Shown: positions 49,143 to 57,994 of the stretch, in pieces
Layout: each line of letters opens with the position of its first letter
Position numbering within the stretch: position 1 is the stretch's first letter
NCBI RefSeq assembly: GCF_014204795.1
Contig: NZ_JACHMB010000001.1
Span: 4,774,001 to 4,838,000 of the forward strand
Origin: Nonomuraea jabiensis
GTDB lineage: Bacteria; Actinomycetota; Actinomycetes; Streptosporangiales; Streptosporangiaceae
Reading direction: 5' to 3'
Length of the DNA stretch: 64,000 nucleotides
Notes under the pieces: generated by a model
The model's input: the letters and a program-made list of their open reading frames with translations, nothing else
Databases searched by the model: none
What the model was told of the DNA's origin: nothing
Program-made: the position numbers and the translations under genes

Positions 49143-50705
49143 GTGTCCGAATTATCGGTTCCTGGCTATGAGATCAAGGGCGTTCTCGGCCAGGGCGGCT
49201 TCGGTGTCGTCTACCTCGCCCTGCAGTCGGCCGTGGGCCGCGAGGTCGCGCTCAAGGTCGACAACCGGGTGCTGCTGTCCGACCGTGACCGGCGCCGGTT
49301 CCTGCGCGAGGTCACGGCCGCCGGGGCCCTGTCCGGCCACCCGCACGTCGTGGCCGTCTACGACGCGGGGCTGCTGCCCGACGGGCGGCCGTACATGGTG
49401 CTCGAGCTGTGCCCGGGCGGGTCGCTGTCCGGACGCAGGCTCTCGCCGGTCGAGGCGCGTGACGTGGGCGTACGGATCGCCGACGCGCTGGCCGCCGCGC
49501 ACGCGCAGGGCGTGCTGCACCGGGACGTGAAGCCGGGCAACATCCTGGTCGACCGGTACGGCCAGGTGGCGCTGTCCGACTTCGGGCTGGCCACCATGCC
49601 CGCGTCGGGCCCCGAGGCGTCGGTGACGCGCGAGTCCCTGACGCCGTCGTACGCCCCGCCCGAGGCGTTCGAGCTGGCCGAGCCGACCCCGGCCGGTGAC
49701 GTGTACGCGCTGGCCGCCACCGTCTACGCGCTGCTGAACGGCCGACCGCCGCGCTTCCCGGAGAGCGGCGTGCCGAACCTGGCGATGATCCTGGCCCTGC
49801 ACCGCCTGCCCGTTCCGGACATTCCCGGCGTGCCGCCCCAGTTGACCGCCGTGCTGCGCCAGGCGCTGGCCAGCGACCCGCGCGAGCGCACGCCCACCGC
49901 GCAGGCGTTCCGCGACGCCCTCGCCGCCGTCCCGCTCGGGCCCGCTCCCGCCCCCACCGGCGGACGGCACGCCGCGCCGCTGACCCCCTCCCAGCCGATG
50001 ATGCAGCAGCTGAGCCGGCCGGGGCCGCCGCCGATGATGGGCTCGCCGGTCACCGGCCCGCCGCCGGGCGGCCACGCGGACACCGTGCCACCCGCCCGGC
50101 GCGGCACGTCGCGGGCGCTGGTCTCGATCGCCGCCGCGCTGGCCCTGGTGATCTCGATAGGCGTCGGCGTGGTCGTCTACACGTACGTCACCAGGGATCC
50201 GGGCGGCACGCAGGCGTTGTCCCCCAGCGCCTCGGCCTCCGCGTCCACGGCTGAAGAGCCGGAGAAGACCGTGTTCAAGGGGCTGAAGACGTACACGGAC
50301 AACTGCCCGGCGAGCAAGATACGCGGTGGTGAGGCGGCGTGCGTGCAGGAGTCGGAGTGCTGGGGCGGCCTGGTCATCATCTCGGGCGACACGAGGGCCA
50401 GGCGGGTCGGGTGCGAGGAACGGCACTCGTGGGAGACGTTCGCGGTCGTCCCGATCCCGTCGGACGCCGAGACGTACGTGCAGCAGGACCTCGCCAAGCA
50501 CCCCACGATCAAGCGGATCTGCAGCCGGGCGGTGCTCCTGGCCAGCAGGGTCGGCACGGCCAGGAACATCGGCGCGGCCGGCTGGATGGCGGACGTGATG
50601 CCGCCGTCGCAGGCGCAGTTCGAGAACGGCACGCGCTTCCTGCGCTGCATCGGCAGCCTGACCGGTCAGGAGCCGCGCCGGTCCCACTTCCACCGAGGTG
50701 CCTGA
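49143..50705 (+). CDS. serine/threonine protein kinase with extracytoplasmic domain
   Basis: 520 aa from GTG at 49143. Glycine loop GVLGQGGFGVVYLA, catalytic lysine in REVALKVD, catalytic loop HRDVKPGNILVD and SDFGLATM. Then a proline-rich linker, one helix (ALVSIAAALALVISIGVGVV) and a 150-residue outer domain with five or more cysteines (NCPASK, AACVQESECWGG, VGCEERHSW, RICSRA, RCIG). A receptor-type kinase sensing an outside signal; ligand unknown. Confidence 0.92.
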   Translation: MSELSVPGYEIKGVLGQGGFGVVYLALQSAVGREVALKVDNRVLLSDRDRRRFLREVTAAGALSGHPHVVAVYDAGLLPDGRPYMVLELCPGGSLSGRRLSPVEARDVGVRIADALAAAHAQGVLHRDVKPGNILVDRYGQVALSDFGLATMPASGPEASVTRESLTPSYAPPEAFELAEPTPAGDVYALAATVYALLNGRPPRFPESGVPNLAMILALHRLPVPDIPGVPPQLTAVLRQALASDPRERTPTAQAFRDALAAVPLGPAPAPTGGRHAAPLTPSQPMMQQLSRPGPPPMMGSPVTGPPPGGHADTVPPARRGTSRALVSIAAALALVISIGVGVVVYTYVTRDPGGTQALSPSASASASTAEEPEKTVFKGLKTYTDNCPASKIRGGEAACVQESECWGGLVIISGDTRARRVGCEERHSWETFAVVPIPSDAETYVQQDLAKHPTIKRICSRAVLLASRVGTARNIGAAGWMADVMPPSQAQFENGTRFLRCIGSLTGQEPRRSHFHRGA

Positions 50706-50734
50706 CGGCTGTTCGGGACGGCTAGGCTGCCCGA

Positions 50735-51412
50735 ATGGACTTGAAGGATCGGGTACGCGAGCTGCGCGCCGAGGGCCGCTCCCCGAAGGAGATCGCCAAG
50801 GCGCTGAAAGTGTCGCCGTCCGTCGTGGCGCCGCTGGTGCGGGCCATCGCCGCGGAGGCCACCGCCGCCGAGCCCGAGGTGGTCGGGTGCTGGATCAACA
50901 CCGGCTGGAGCGAGGGGCTCACCGTCGACCCGGCCCGCGGATGGGTGGACGAGGCCCCCGGCGCGGGCGTGGGCGGCCTGGTGTCCGTGCTGGTCGCGCG
51001 GCGGCACACCTGGGACAGGATGGCGGTGGCCGGCTACCTCGCTGACGTCTACTGCCTCGGGGCGAAGAACGCGATCGGCCCCGACGTGCTCGACGACCTC
51101 GAGCTGAGCCGCTTCCGCCAGTACTTCTTCGGCGAGTACGCGGGTTTCCAGGAGGCGCCGATCGAGCTGGCCCGGCACCTGGTGTTCGGGTCGGTCGACT
51201 ACGCGCGCACGCTCGGGTTCGAGCCGCACGACGACTTCGCTCCGGCGGCCGACCTGCTGGGCAAGTGGGAGGGGGAGGCGGCGATCACGTTCGGCCGTGA
51301 CGGCAGGCCCTTCTACGCGCAGGGGCCGGGCGACGACCCGGCGAAGGTGCTGCGGACGCTGCGGCGCACGCTCTCCGACGAGGACTTCGACTACGTCACC
51401 GCAGGCCGGTGA
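50735..51412 (+). CDS. helix-turn-helix domain protein of unknown function
   Basis: 225 aa. N-terminus (RVRELRAEGRSPKEIAKALK then VSPSVVAPLVRAIA) is a homeodomain-like HTH. The rest, with WINTGWSEGLTVD, DVYCLGAKNAIGPDVL and YFFGEYAGFQEAP, looks conserved but is not a family whose function I know. It converges with the alkylation-repair operon, 17 bases into alkB's end. Confidence 0.7.
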   Translation: MDLKDRVRELRAEGRSPKEIAKALKVSPSVVAPLVRAIAAEATAAEPEVVGCWINTGWSEGLTVDPARGWVDEAPGAGVGGLVSVLVARRHTWDRMAVAGYLADVYCLGAKNAIGPDVLDDLELSRFRQYFFGEYAGFQEAPIELARHLVFGSVDYARTLGFEPHDDFAPAADLLGKWEGEAAITFGRDGRPFYAQGPGDDPAKVLRTLRRTLSDEDFDYVTAGR

Positions 51413-52025
51413 CGCGCATCGTGATGTTGAGGCGGCCGGAGGCCAGGCCGGTGGCGGGATCGCCGGTGCCCGGATGGACCTTCGGCACGCCGTGGTAGGC
51501 GAAGCGCGACGGCCCGCCGAACACGAACAGGTCGCCTGAGGCGAGCTCGACATCCGTGTACGGGCGGCCGCGCGTCTCGGTGTTGCCGAAGCGGAACAGG
51601 CACCGGTCGCCGATGCTCAGCGACACCACCGGGGCGTCGGACTTCTCGTCCTTGTCCTGGTGCATGCCCATTTTGGCCTGGCCGTCGTAGAAGTTGATCA
51701 GAGCGGTGTCGGGTTCGTAGGTGTCGCTGGGGCGACCGTACGCGTCGGCCAGAGCGCGCCGCCCCAGCTCGCCGAGCCACGCGGGGAACTCGGCCACCTG
51801 CCGGCCGTTCACGTCGTGGGCGATGCGCGTGTACCGGTACGGCTGCCAGTGCCAGCCCACGCACACCGTCCGGACCGACATCACGCCGCCCCGGGGCAGC
51901 ACGGTGTGCCGGATCGGCACGGGCCCCATGGCCCATGCGCGGCACGCCTCGACCAGGTGGCGCTGCTCGTCCAGCGTCAGCCAGCCGGGCACGTGTACCG
52001 CGCCCGGCGCGATCTCCCGCTTCAC
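51396..52025 (-). CDS. alkB: AlkB-type 2-oxoglutarate/Fe(II) DNA dioxygenase
   Basis: 209 aa from GTG at 52025 (GTGA overlap with the Ada-domain gene). Iron ligands HxD in GMHQDKDE and a distal His in FAYHGVPK; 2-oxoglutarate arginine in RLNITMRV; INFYDGQAKMG and FGGPSRFAYHG are AlkB signatures. Removes methyl groups from N1-methyladenine and N3-methylcytosine by oxidation. Last gene of the repair operon. Confidence 0.92.
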   Translation of the reverse strand: MKREIAPGAVHVPGWLTLDEQRHLVEACRAWAMGPVPIRHTVLPRGGVMSVRTVCVGWHWQPYRYTRIAHDVNGRQVAEFPAWLGELGRRALADAYGRPSDTYEPDTALINFYDGQAKMGMHQDKDEKSDAPVVSLSIGDRCLFRFGNTETRGRPYTDVELASGDLFVFGGPSRFAYHGVPKVHPGTGDPATGLASGRLNITMRVTGLR

Positions 52026-52279
52026 GCTGTCTCCCGGCCCTTCCATGCCTGGTACGCCTCCGGCAAGCACCTCGAACACGGCCGGTACCCGGCCGCCACC
52101 GCGTCACCGGCGTCCGCGAAGAAGACACGATGCCGGATATATCCCCCGCGAGCGATGGCGCGCCGTGCCGAGGGGCAGTCCAGCCGCCCGTACAGCCGAG
52201 CCCCCCGATGCCCGCCCAGCGTGCCGGGCACCGGACTCGAATACGCGCGGCCGTCGGCCCCCACCAGCGTGTACGTCAT
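52022..52279 (-). CDS. stand-alone Ada metal-binding (methylphosphotriester) domain
   Basis: 85 aa. YGRLDCPSARRAIARGG and GYRPCSRCLPEAY are the Ada N-terminal zinc domain with its four cysteines (the first one shown is the methyl acceptor in Ada). The AraC and methyltransferase parts of Ada are absent. It may repair phosphotriesters or sense damage. Overlaps alkB by four bases and the oxygenase gene by four. Confidence 0.88.
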   Translation of the reverse strand: MTYTLVGADGRAYSSPVPGTLGGHRGARLYGRLDCPSARRAIARGGYIRHRVFFADAGDAVAAGYRPCSRCLPEAYQAWKGRETA

Positions 52280-52956
52280 TTCGCGTCGTGGAAGACGAGC
52301 CCCAGCGTATGCCGCAGCCCCGACCGTACGGTGCTCACTCCGTGCCGCACGGGGGAGGCCGACCAGCCCCGCGAGGAGCGCACGGGCCGGTCGCGCGTGG
52401 TGAAGATCAGCCCGTGCCCCTGCGGCAACAGCGTCACCGTCCCCCGCGACTGGGCCCGCGGCCGCTGCTCCACCAGCAGGAACTCGCCGCCGGTGTAGTC
52501 CTCGCCCGGCCGGTCCAGCCCGATCACGACCTGCAACGGGAACACCAGGTCGCCGTAGAGGTCGCGGTGCAGCGCGTTCCAGTCGTCCTGCTTGTAGCGC
52601 AGCAGGATGGGCGTCGGCCTGGTCTGCCCCGCTCTGTGGCACATGTCCAGCCACTCGTCGAGGTCGTCCGGCCAGGGCGCCGGCTGGCCCAGCTTGGCCG
52701 CCCAGTCGCGGGCGATCGGCAGCAGCCGCGGGTAGAACTCCGCCCGCAACTTCTCCACCAGGGGCGGGAACGGCCGGCTGAAGTAGCGGTACTGCCCGGC
52801 GCCGAACCGGTGCCGCTCCATGTCGATCGTGGACCGGAACAGCCCGACCTCGTCGTACAGGCCGGCGATCTCCTCGCACTCCGCGGGGGTGAGCACCGGC
52901 GGCGTCAGCGCGCACCCGTACGAGTTGACCTCTTCCGTCAGTTTCGCCCAGTCCAT
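52276..52956 (-). CDS. 2OG-Fe(II) oxygenase in alkylation-repair operon
   Basis: 226 aa. The ATG at 52956 (MDWAKLTEEV) is preceded by GGAGGAGGT five bases upstream, better than the ATG at 52989 that overlaps the ogt stop. Iron motif ALHRDLYGDL (HxD) and distal RHTLGLVFHD; the core YTGGEFLLVEQRPRAQSRG is typical of a conserved actinobacterial oxygenase. Its operon partners ogt, Ada domain and alkB imply a role in alkyl damage, probably hydroxylation (inference). Confidence 0.85.
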   Translation of the reverse strand: MDWAKLTEEVNSYGCALTPPVLTPAECEEIAGLYDEVGLFRSTIDMERHRFGAGQYRYFSRPFPPLVEKLRAEFYPRLLPIARDWAAKLGQPAPWPDDLDEWLDMCHRAGQTRPTPILLRYKQDDWNALHRDLYGDLVFPLQVVIGLDRPGEDYTGGEFLLVEQRPRAQSRGTVTLLPQGHGLIFTTRDRPVRSSRGWSASPVRHGVSTVRSGLRHTLGLVFHDAK

Positions 52957-52985
52957 CTTGACCTCCTCCGTCAGCTTCGCCGCGT

Positions 52986-53474
52986 TCATCCGACGGCGCT
53001 CCAGAGCTGCGGCTGCAGGGCGCCTTCGAGCGTGAGCAGCTCGTGCTTGCGCTCGATGCCGCCCGCGTACCCGGTCAGCGTGCCGTCGGCCCCGACGACG
53101 CGGTGGCAGGGACGGACGACGAGCAGCGGGTTCGCGCCGACGGCCGCGCCGACGGCACGGATCCGGTCACGTGGCGCGCCCACCCGCGCGGCGAGCGCGC
53201 CATAGGTCGTCGTGGTCCCGTACGGCAGCTCCGCCAAGGCCGCCCACACCCGCTCCTGGAACGGGGTGCCGCGGGTGGCGAGTGGCAGGTCGAACGAGAT
53301 CCGCTCGCCCGCGAAGTACTCGGCGAACTGCCGCTCGACCTCTTCGAACGCGGCCGGCTCCCACCGCAGCCCAGCCCCTCCACGCACGTCGAACGACACG
53401 CGCGTCAGCGCGGAGCCGTCACCGACGAGCAGGATCTTGCCCAACGGGCTTTCGATGATGCTGTGGATGTCCAT
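52986..53474 (-). CDS. ogt: O6-alkylguanine-DNA alkyltransferase
   Basis: 162 aa. Active site VVRPCHRVVGADG with acceptor cysteine, helix-turn-helix region FQERVWAALAELPYGTTTTY, and C-terminal LTLEG. Transfers the alkyl group irreversibly to its own cysteine. First gene of the operon ogt-oxygenase-Ada domain-alkB. Confidence 0.93.
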   Translation of the reverse strand: MDIHSIIESPLGKILLVGDGSALTRVSFDVRGGAGLRWEPAAFEEVERQFAEYFAGERISFDLPLATRGTPFQERVWAALAELPYGTTTTYGALAARVGAPRDRIRAVGAAVGANPLLVVRPCHRVVGADGTLTGYAGGIERKHELLTLEGALQPQLWSAVG

Positions 53475-53851
53475 ACCTTCTTCAACACCGCCGGGCCTTC
53501 AAAAGTCAGCGATTTTCGGACATCGCAGCCCCCTCCCCAACTCCGCACCCTCCCCAACCCGCACCCCGACCTCCTCCGCCGCCCCCGGCCTCCGATCACA
53601 GCAGTCCCCGTCCTCAGCCCCCAGCGCCCTCAGCCCCCAGCGCCCTCAGCCCCCAGCGCCCTCACCCCCAGGTCCCCAGCGCCTCCACCCCCCAGGTCCC
53701 CAGCGCCCGCGCCTCCGGCCGCAGCAGCCCCCGTCCTGTGCGCCCCCGCTCCCGGTCGCGGCAGTCCTCGCCCCGAGTGCCCCCTCCGCCGAAGGAGCGC
53801 GGCCTGCGCCCGGTGGACGATCAATCGATCACGGGCGTACGCTCGGTGACC
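53475..53851. other. intergenic stretch with C-rich minisatellite
   Basis: From 53619 to about 53710 a 16-base unit (CCCCAGCGCCCTCAGC) is repeated three times and grades into CCCCAGGTCCCCAGCGCC units. Promoters for ogt and for the lipase must lie in this gap. No gene seen. Confidence 0.7.
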
Positions 53852-54655
53852 ATGGCCGAGTCGCGCGAACACACCTTCACCGGCACCACGGGCCTCAACA
53901 CAATCCGCGTGTGGCCCCACAGCCGGCCGCGCTACGTGGCCATCCTGATCCACGGGTACGGCGAGCACATCGGCCGCTACGAGTACGTGGCGGACCGGCT
54001 CGTCCGCCACGGCGCCGCCGTCTACGGCCTCGACCACATGGGCCACGGCAAGTCGGCGGGCGACCGCGTGCACATCGCGGACTTCGAGGACGTGGTCACC
54101 GACGTCTACTCCGTCGAGGAGCAGGCCAGGGACGACCACCCCGGCGTCCCGGTCGTGGTGATCGGCCACTCGATGGGCGGCATGATCGCGGCCCGCTACG
54201 CCCAGCGCTACGGCGACGGCCTGGCGGCGCTCGTGCTGTCAGGCCCGGTGATCGGCGAATGGGCGATCGTCCCGATCCTCCTGGCCCACGAGGAGCCCCC
54301 GGACGTCCCGATCGACCCGGCGACCCTCTCCCGCGACCTCTCGGTGGGCGCCGCGTACGCCGCCGACCCGCTGGTGTGGCACGGCCCGTTCAAGCGCGCC
54401 ACGCTGGAGGCGTTCGCCACGACGCTGGCCACGATCGCCAAGGGCGGCCGGCTCGGCCCCCTGCCCACGCTGTGGGTCCACGGGGCCGACGACGAACTCG
54501 TCCCGCTGAACGGGAGCCGTCCGGGGGTCGAGGCGATCAAGGGTACGAACCTGACCGAACGGATCTACGAGGGCGCCAGGCACGAGGTCTTCAACGAGAT
54601 CAACAAGGACGAAGTGCTGGACGACGTGACGGCGTTCATCGACCGGGCTATTTGA
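53852..54655 (+). CDS. alpha/beta hydrolase (monoacylglycerol lipase-like)
   Basis: 267 aa from ATG at 53852; the frame stays open upstream but is the C-rich repeat. AILIHGYGEHIGRYEYVA and GLDHMGHGKSAG are the family opening, VVIGHSMGGMIA the nucleophile elbow, and late Asp (GADDELVP) and His (ARHEVFNE) complete the triad. Its stop overlaps that of the convergent lipoprotein by eight bases. Confidence 0.9.
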   Translation: MAESREHTFTGTTGLNTIRVWPHSRPRYVAILIHGYGEHIGRYEYVADRLVRHGAAVYGLDHMGHGKSAGDRVHIADFEDVVTDVYSVEEQARDDHPGVPVVVIGHSMGGMIAARYAQRYGDGLAALVLSGPVIGEWAIVPILLAHEEPPDVPIDPATLSRDLSVGAAYAADPLVWHGPFKRATLEAFATTLATIAKGGRLGPLPTLWVHGADDELVPLNGSRPGVEAIKGTNLTERIYEGARHEVFNEINKDEVLDDVTAFIDRAI

Positions 54656-55169
54656 CTGGCAGCCATACGTACCCCGAGCCCCGCGTACGGGTGAGCTCGA
54701 TCTTCCAGCACCCCCGCTTCGGGAACACGAACCCCGTGCCCCACTCCTCGCCGGGTTTATGCCAGTTCGACCCACCGTGCTCCTCGGGACCCCAGGCGAG
54801 CTTGGCAGGCGTACCGTCAGGAAGCGTCGCCTTCACCCGCAGCGGCCCCTCACCCGTCATCCGCCACACGATCTTGACCTCTTCGCCCCGCGCCAGCGGC
54901 GGACCCGCCGCGAACAGCAGCCCCCACAACTCCGCCCCCTGCCCCACCCCGCGCACCTCGGGAAACCCTCCGGTGAAGAACACCGAAGTCCCGCCACACG
55001 CAGCCCTGGTAGCCGTCGGACTCGGGCTTACGGCGCTCGGGCTTACCGGGCCGGGACTCGCGGAGCCGGCACCTTGGGAACTCGGGACGGCCGACCCCGC
55101 CACACCACCAGGAACCTCGGCCGAACACCCGGTGACCACCACCAGCGTCACCATCATCAACCACTTCAT
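54648..55169 (-). CDS. putative lipoprotein
   Basis: 173 aa. VTLVVVTGC is a lipobox; a Ser/Pro/Gly/Ala linker follows, then a globular part with VKIVWRMTGEGPLRVKATL and RGCWKIELTRT, which suggests a beta-sandwich. Two cysteines may pair. No family recognised. Confidence 0.75.
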   Translation of the reverse strand: MKWLMMVTLVVVTGCSAEVPGGVAGSAVPSSQGAGSASPGPVSPSAVSPSPTATRAACGGTSVFFTGGFPEVRGVGQGAELWGLLFAAGPPLARGEEVKIVWRMTGEGPLRVKATLPDGTPAKLAWGPEEHGGSNWHKPGEEWGTGFVFPKRGCWKIELTRTRGSGYVWLPVK

Positions 55170-55205
55170 ACAACCTGTACTCCCGGCGATACCAGGAGGT
55201 TCCGG

Positions 55206-56659
55206 CTAGGAAGCACCGAGCACCGGCAGCATGAGCCACGAACCATCCAGGAAGATCTCGAACCGCGTGGGCCGGGTCCGCACGGCCTGCCCCACCGGCT
55301 CACCAGTGCCGTGGTTACGTGCGAACCGAGGGAACGCCCCGCCCGCCACCTGCACCCGCAGCCGGTGCCCCCGCATGAACCGGTACCCCGTCGGATGCAG
55401 CTCGATCTCGGCCGCGACCACCCCCTCGCTTCCCGGGGGCAGCCGCAGGATCCCGTCCGTGACATTGCGGGAGACACCGGCCGCGTCGACGTCGCAGAGC
55501 CGTACGAAGAGATCGGCATGGCCGGTGTCGGTACGGACGCGCACGGTCGCGGAGACGGGGCCGACCAGGTCGAGATGGCGGGAGAGCGGCGCCCCGGTGT
55601 AGACGAGCACGTCGGGCCGGGCCTCGATGTCCCGGTTGTCGCGCTGCCTCGCCTCCTTCATGTCGAGCAGCGGCCCACCGACCGACCGCGTGGGACGAGC
55701 GGGATCGTACGTGAACGTACCGTGACCACGTCCCGGCCACCGCTCTCGTCGGTCGCTCCCGGGGCCACGTCGCCACCACCAACCTCCCCCCTCGCCCCGG
55801 TGAACCTCCCCAAATCGACGTCGGCCCCTTGCAACGCCACGAAGTCACGCAGTTGCGCGGGCAGGAACAGATCCCACCAGCCGGTGACCATGCTGATCGG
55901 AGCGGTCATCTTGGCCACCGCCGCACCGTTCTCGGTGTCGCTCCAGAACCCGTCTCCCGGCCCGGCATGCGAGGCCACCTCACGCAGGAACGGAACCGCC
56001 TTCCCGATCGCGGCCAGGTCGGACGTACCGATCGGCACGTGCGCCATGGCTCGCCGCAACCGGCGGGCCCGGCGCGGGTTGGGCAGCAAGCCGCCCAACC
56101 AGGCCTCCTCCTGGGTGCCGATCAGCGCGGACCAGGTCAGCAGGTTGTGCAGGGACAGCACCCCGCCTGGATAGAACGTCGTGGTGAACTCGCTAGCCGT
56201 AACCCCCAGGCACATCGCCTCCAGCGGCGGATCGAGGTACGGCCCGACCGCCCACTGCGTGTATCCCAGGTAGCTGGACCCCGCCGTCGCCAGCCGTCCG
56301 TCGCACCACGCCTGCTCGCGCAACCAGGCGGCCGTGGCCAGCCCGTCCTCCCTCTCCTGGTGGAAGGCCGCGAACCGCCCACCGGACCCGAACGTGCCGC
56401 GCACGTTCTGCACCACGACCTGCATGCCGCGCCTGGCCAGCAGGCGGCCGGTGCCCTTGACGTCGAGCTTGTGCTTGCCGTACGGAGTCCGTACGAGCAC
56501 CACGGGCAGCGGTCCCGCACCGCGCGGCCGGTAGCGGTCGGCGAGCAGCACCACACCATCGGGCATCGGAACGCGCAGGTCGTGGGTGACCTCGATGTCG
56601 GGCGTCGTCGCCTCGGGCAATCCCAGGACACGGTCGAGCAGTCCGCTGAGCAGGCCCAT
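55206..56659 (-). pseudogene. CocE/NonD family hydrolase, frameshifted and internally deleted
   Basis: The first frame (56659 to 55658) has the peptidase-S15 fold: VRTPYGKHKLDVKG, QNVRGTFGSGG and the AGSSYLGYTQWA nucleophile elbow. Near 55730 it is shifted: another frame there reads GHGTFTYDPARPTRSVGG and joins the C-terminal jelly-roll domain (55661 to 55206: DVLVYTGAPLSRHLDLVGPV). About 85 residues normally present between the two domains, including the catalytic Asp/His region, are missing. Family length is about 540 aa. Confidence 0.8.
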
Positions 56660-56752
56660 GGCAGATCTCCCCTTCGGCTCCGGCCCTCAAGCGTACGCGG
56701 GGCCGATGATTTTTCCCCGGTACGCGGGTCTGCATGAGAGAGAGGAGGCGAT

Positions 56753-57640
56753 ATGTGCGATCAAGACAAGGCACTGGCGGCGGGGGTTGCGCTGCTGGAA
56801 CGGGCGATCGACTACGCGCTGGGCAGCCTCCGAGTCATCACCCCGGCCGCCCTGTGCCGTCCCACTCCCTGCACGGGCTGGAACCTCCAGCACCTGCTCG
56901 ACCACATGGCCGACTCACTCCAAACCCTGAACGACGCCGCCTCCGGCCACATCCCCCCGCCACCGAGGCAAACCCCCTTCATCCCCATCCCCACCCCAAG
57001 ACCCCCATCACCACGCAACCCACCCACACCGATCGCCCAGAGCCAGACCATCCCCACACCGACCGACGGCAGCGGCGCCCCTCCCCGCCGCACCCTCCTC
57101 GGGCCAGTCGCCCCCTTATCCGGCGCTACAGCCAGCTCCCCACCCTGCTCCAGCACGCGCAGTTCGGCCGCATCGGCGTCGGATGGAGGGGACGGCGGCT
57201 CAGGTCTTTGCAGGTCGGCGGCACTCGCGTCCGGTGGTGTGGGTGGCCTGTCTTCGTGCTCCGATATCCACCGGTCAGCCGTATCGGCGCTCCTTCTCAG
57301 GGACCGTGCCACAGAGGTGCTGGGTGTGTGGGTGGGCGCGGTGAACCATCCCGGGATGGTCTCCATAGCCGATCGTCACCTGACCGCCCCCATGGTGGCC
57401 GCCGCGGGAGCGATCGAGATCGCCGTGCACGGCTGGGACGTGGCCAGAGCGTGCGGTGAGCAGCACCCGATCCCGGCCCTCATGGCCGAGGAACTGCTGG
57501 ACCTGGCCCATCTTTTCGTCACGGACGTTGACCGGCCGCACAGGTTCGCCCAGCCGAGGACCGTGCCCTTGCGCAGCTCAGCCCAGGACTACCTGCTGGC
57601 CTATCTCGGCCGTGACCCGAATTGGCCAACAGCCTTCTGA
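56753..57640 (+). CDS. TIGR03086-type DinB-fold (mycothiol maleylpyruvate isomerase-like) protein with insert
   Basis: 295 aa, ribosome site GAGAGGAGG. LERAIDYALGSLRVITPAAL, then PTPCTGWNLQHLLDHMADSL is the N-terminal helix pair with a metal-binding His; the fold resumes at TAPMVAAAGAIEIAVHGWDVA with another His. TIGR03086 proteins are about 190-200 aa; about 100 Pro/Ser/Thr-rich residues (75-175) are inserted between the helices. Whether the product folds is open. Confidence 0.8.
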   Translation: MCDQDKALAAGVALLERAIDYALGSLRVITPAALCRPTPCTGWNLQHLLDHMADSLQTLNDAASGHIPPPPRQTPFIPIPTPRPPSPRNPPTPIAQSQTIPTPTDGSGAPPRRTLLGPVAPLSGATASSPPCSSTRSSAASASDGGDGGSGLCRSAALASGGVGGLSSCSDIHRSAVSALLLRDRATEVLGVWVGAVNHPGMVSIADRHLTAPMVAAAGAIEIAVHGWDVARACGEQHPIPALMAEELLDLAHLFVTDVDRPHRFAQPRTVPLRSSAQDYLLAYLGRDPNWPTAF

Positions 57641-57994
57641 CCAGCTCAACAATCCCCACCTCAAAGACAGAACAATCCACCCCATCCAGCATTTCCCGCT
57701 CACACGCCGTACGATCACCCTGTACCGGAACTACGTCGGGGATACCGACCACGGAGCCCAGCACACGTCCGGCCGGTCGTCAGCGGGGCGGCGACACCTG
57801 GTCGCCGTGACCCGGCCGACCAACGTGGTGGCGACGACCGTTCTTCGTGCGGCCGTCGCCACCACCACGCCTCGCGATTCCTGCCCAACGTGAACGCACG
57901 CCTGAGGTTGCATCCGGGGCCGGGCGTCGGGCGTCAGGGGCAGGAAGCCGGGGCAGAAGCCGGGGGGATCAGGCGGCAGGGGTGGGGTGGGGCT
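57641..57994. other. intergenic stretch without supported gene
   Basis: Between the TIGR03086 gene and the convergent recQ; short frames only and no clear repeat. Confidence 0.5.
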
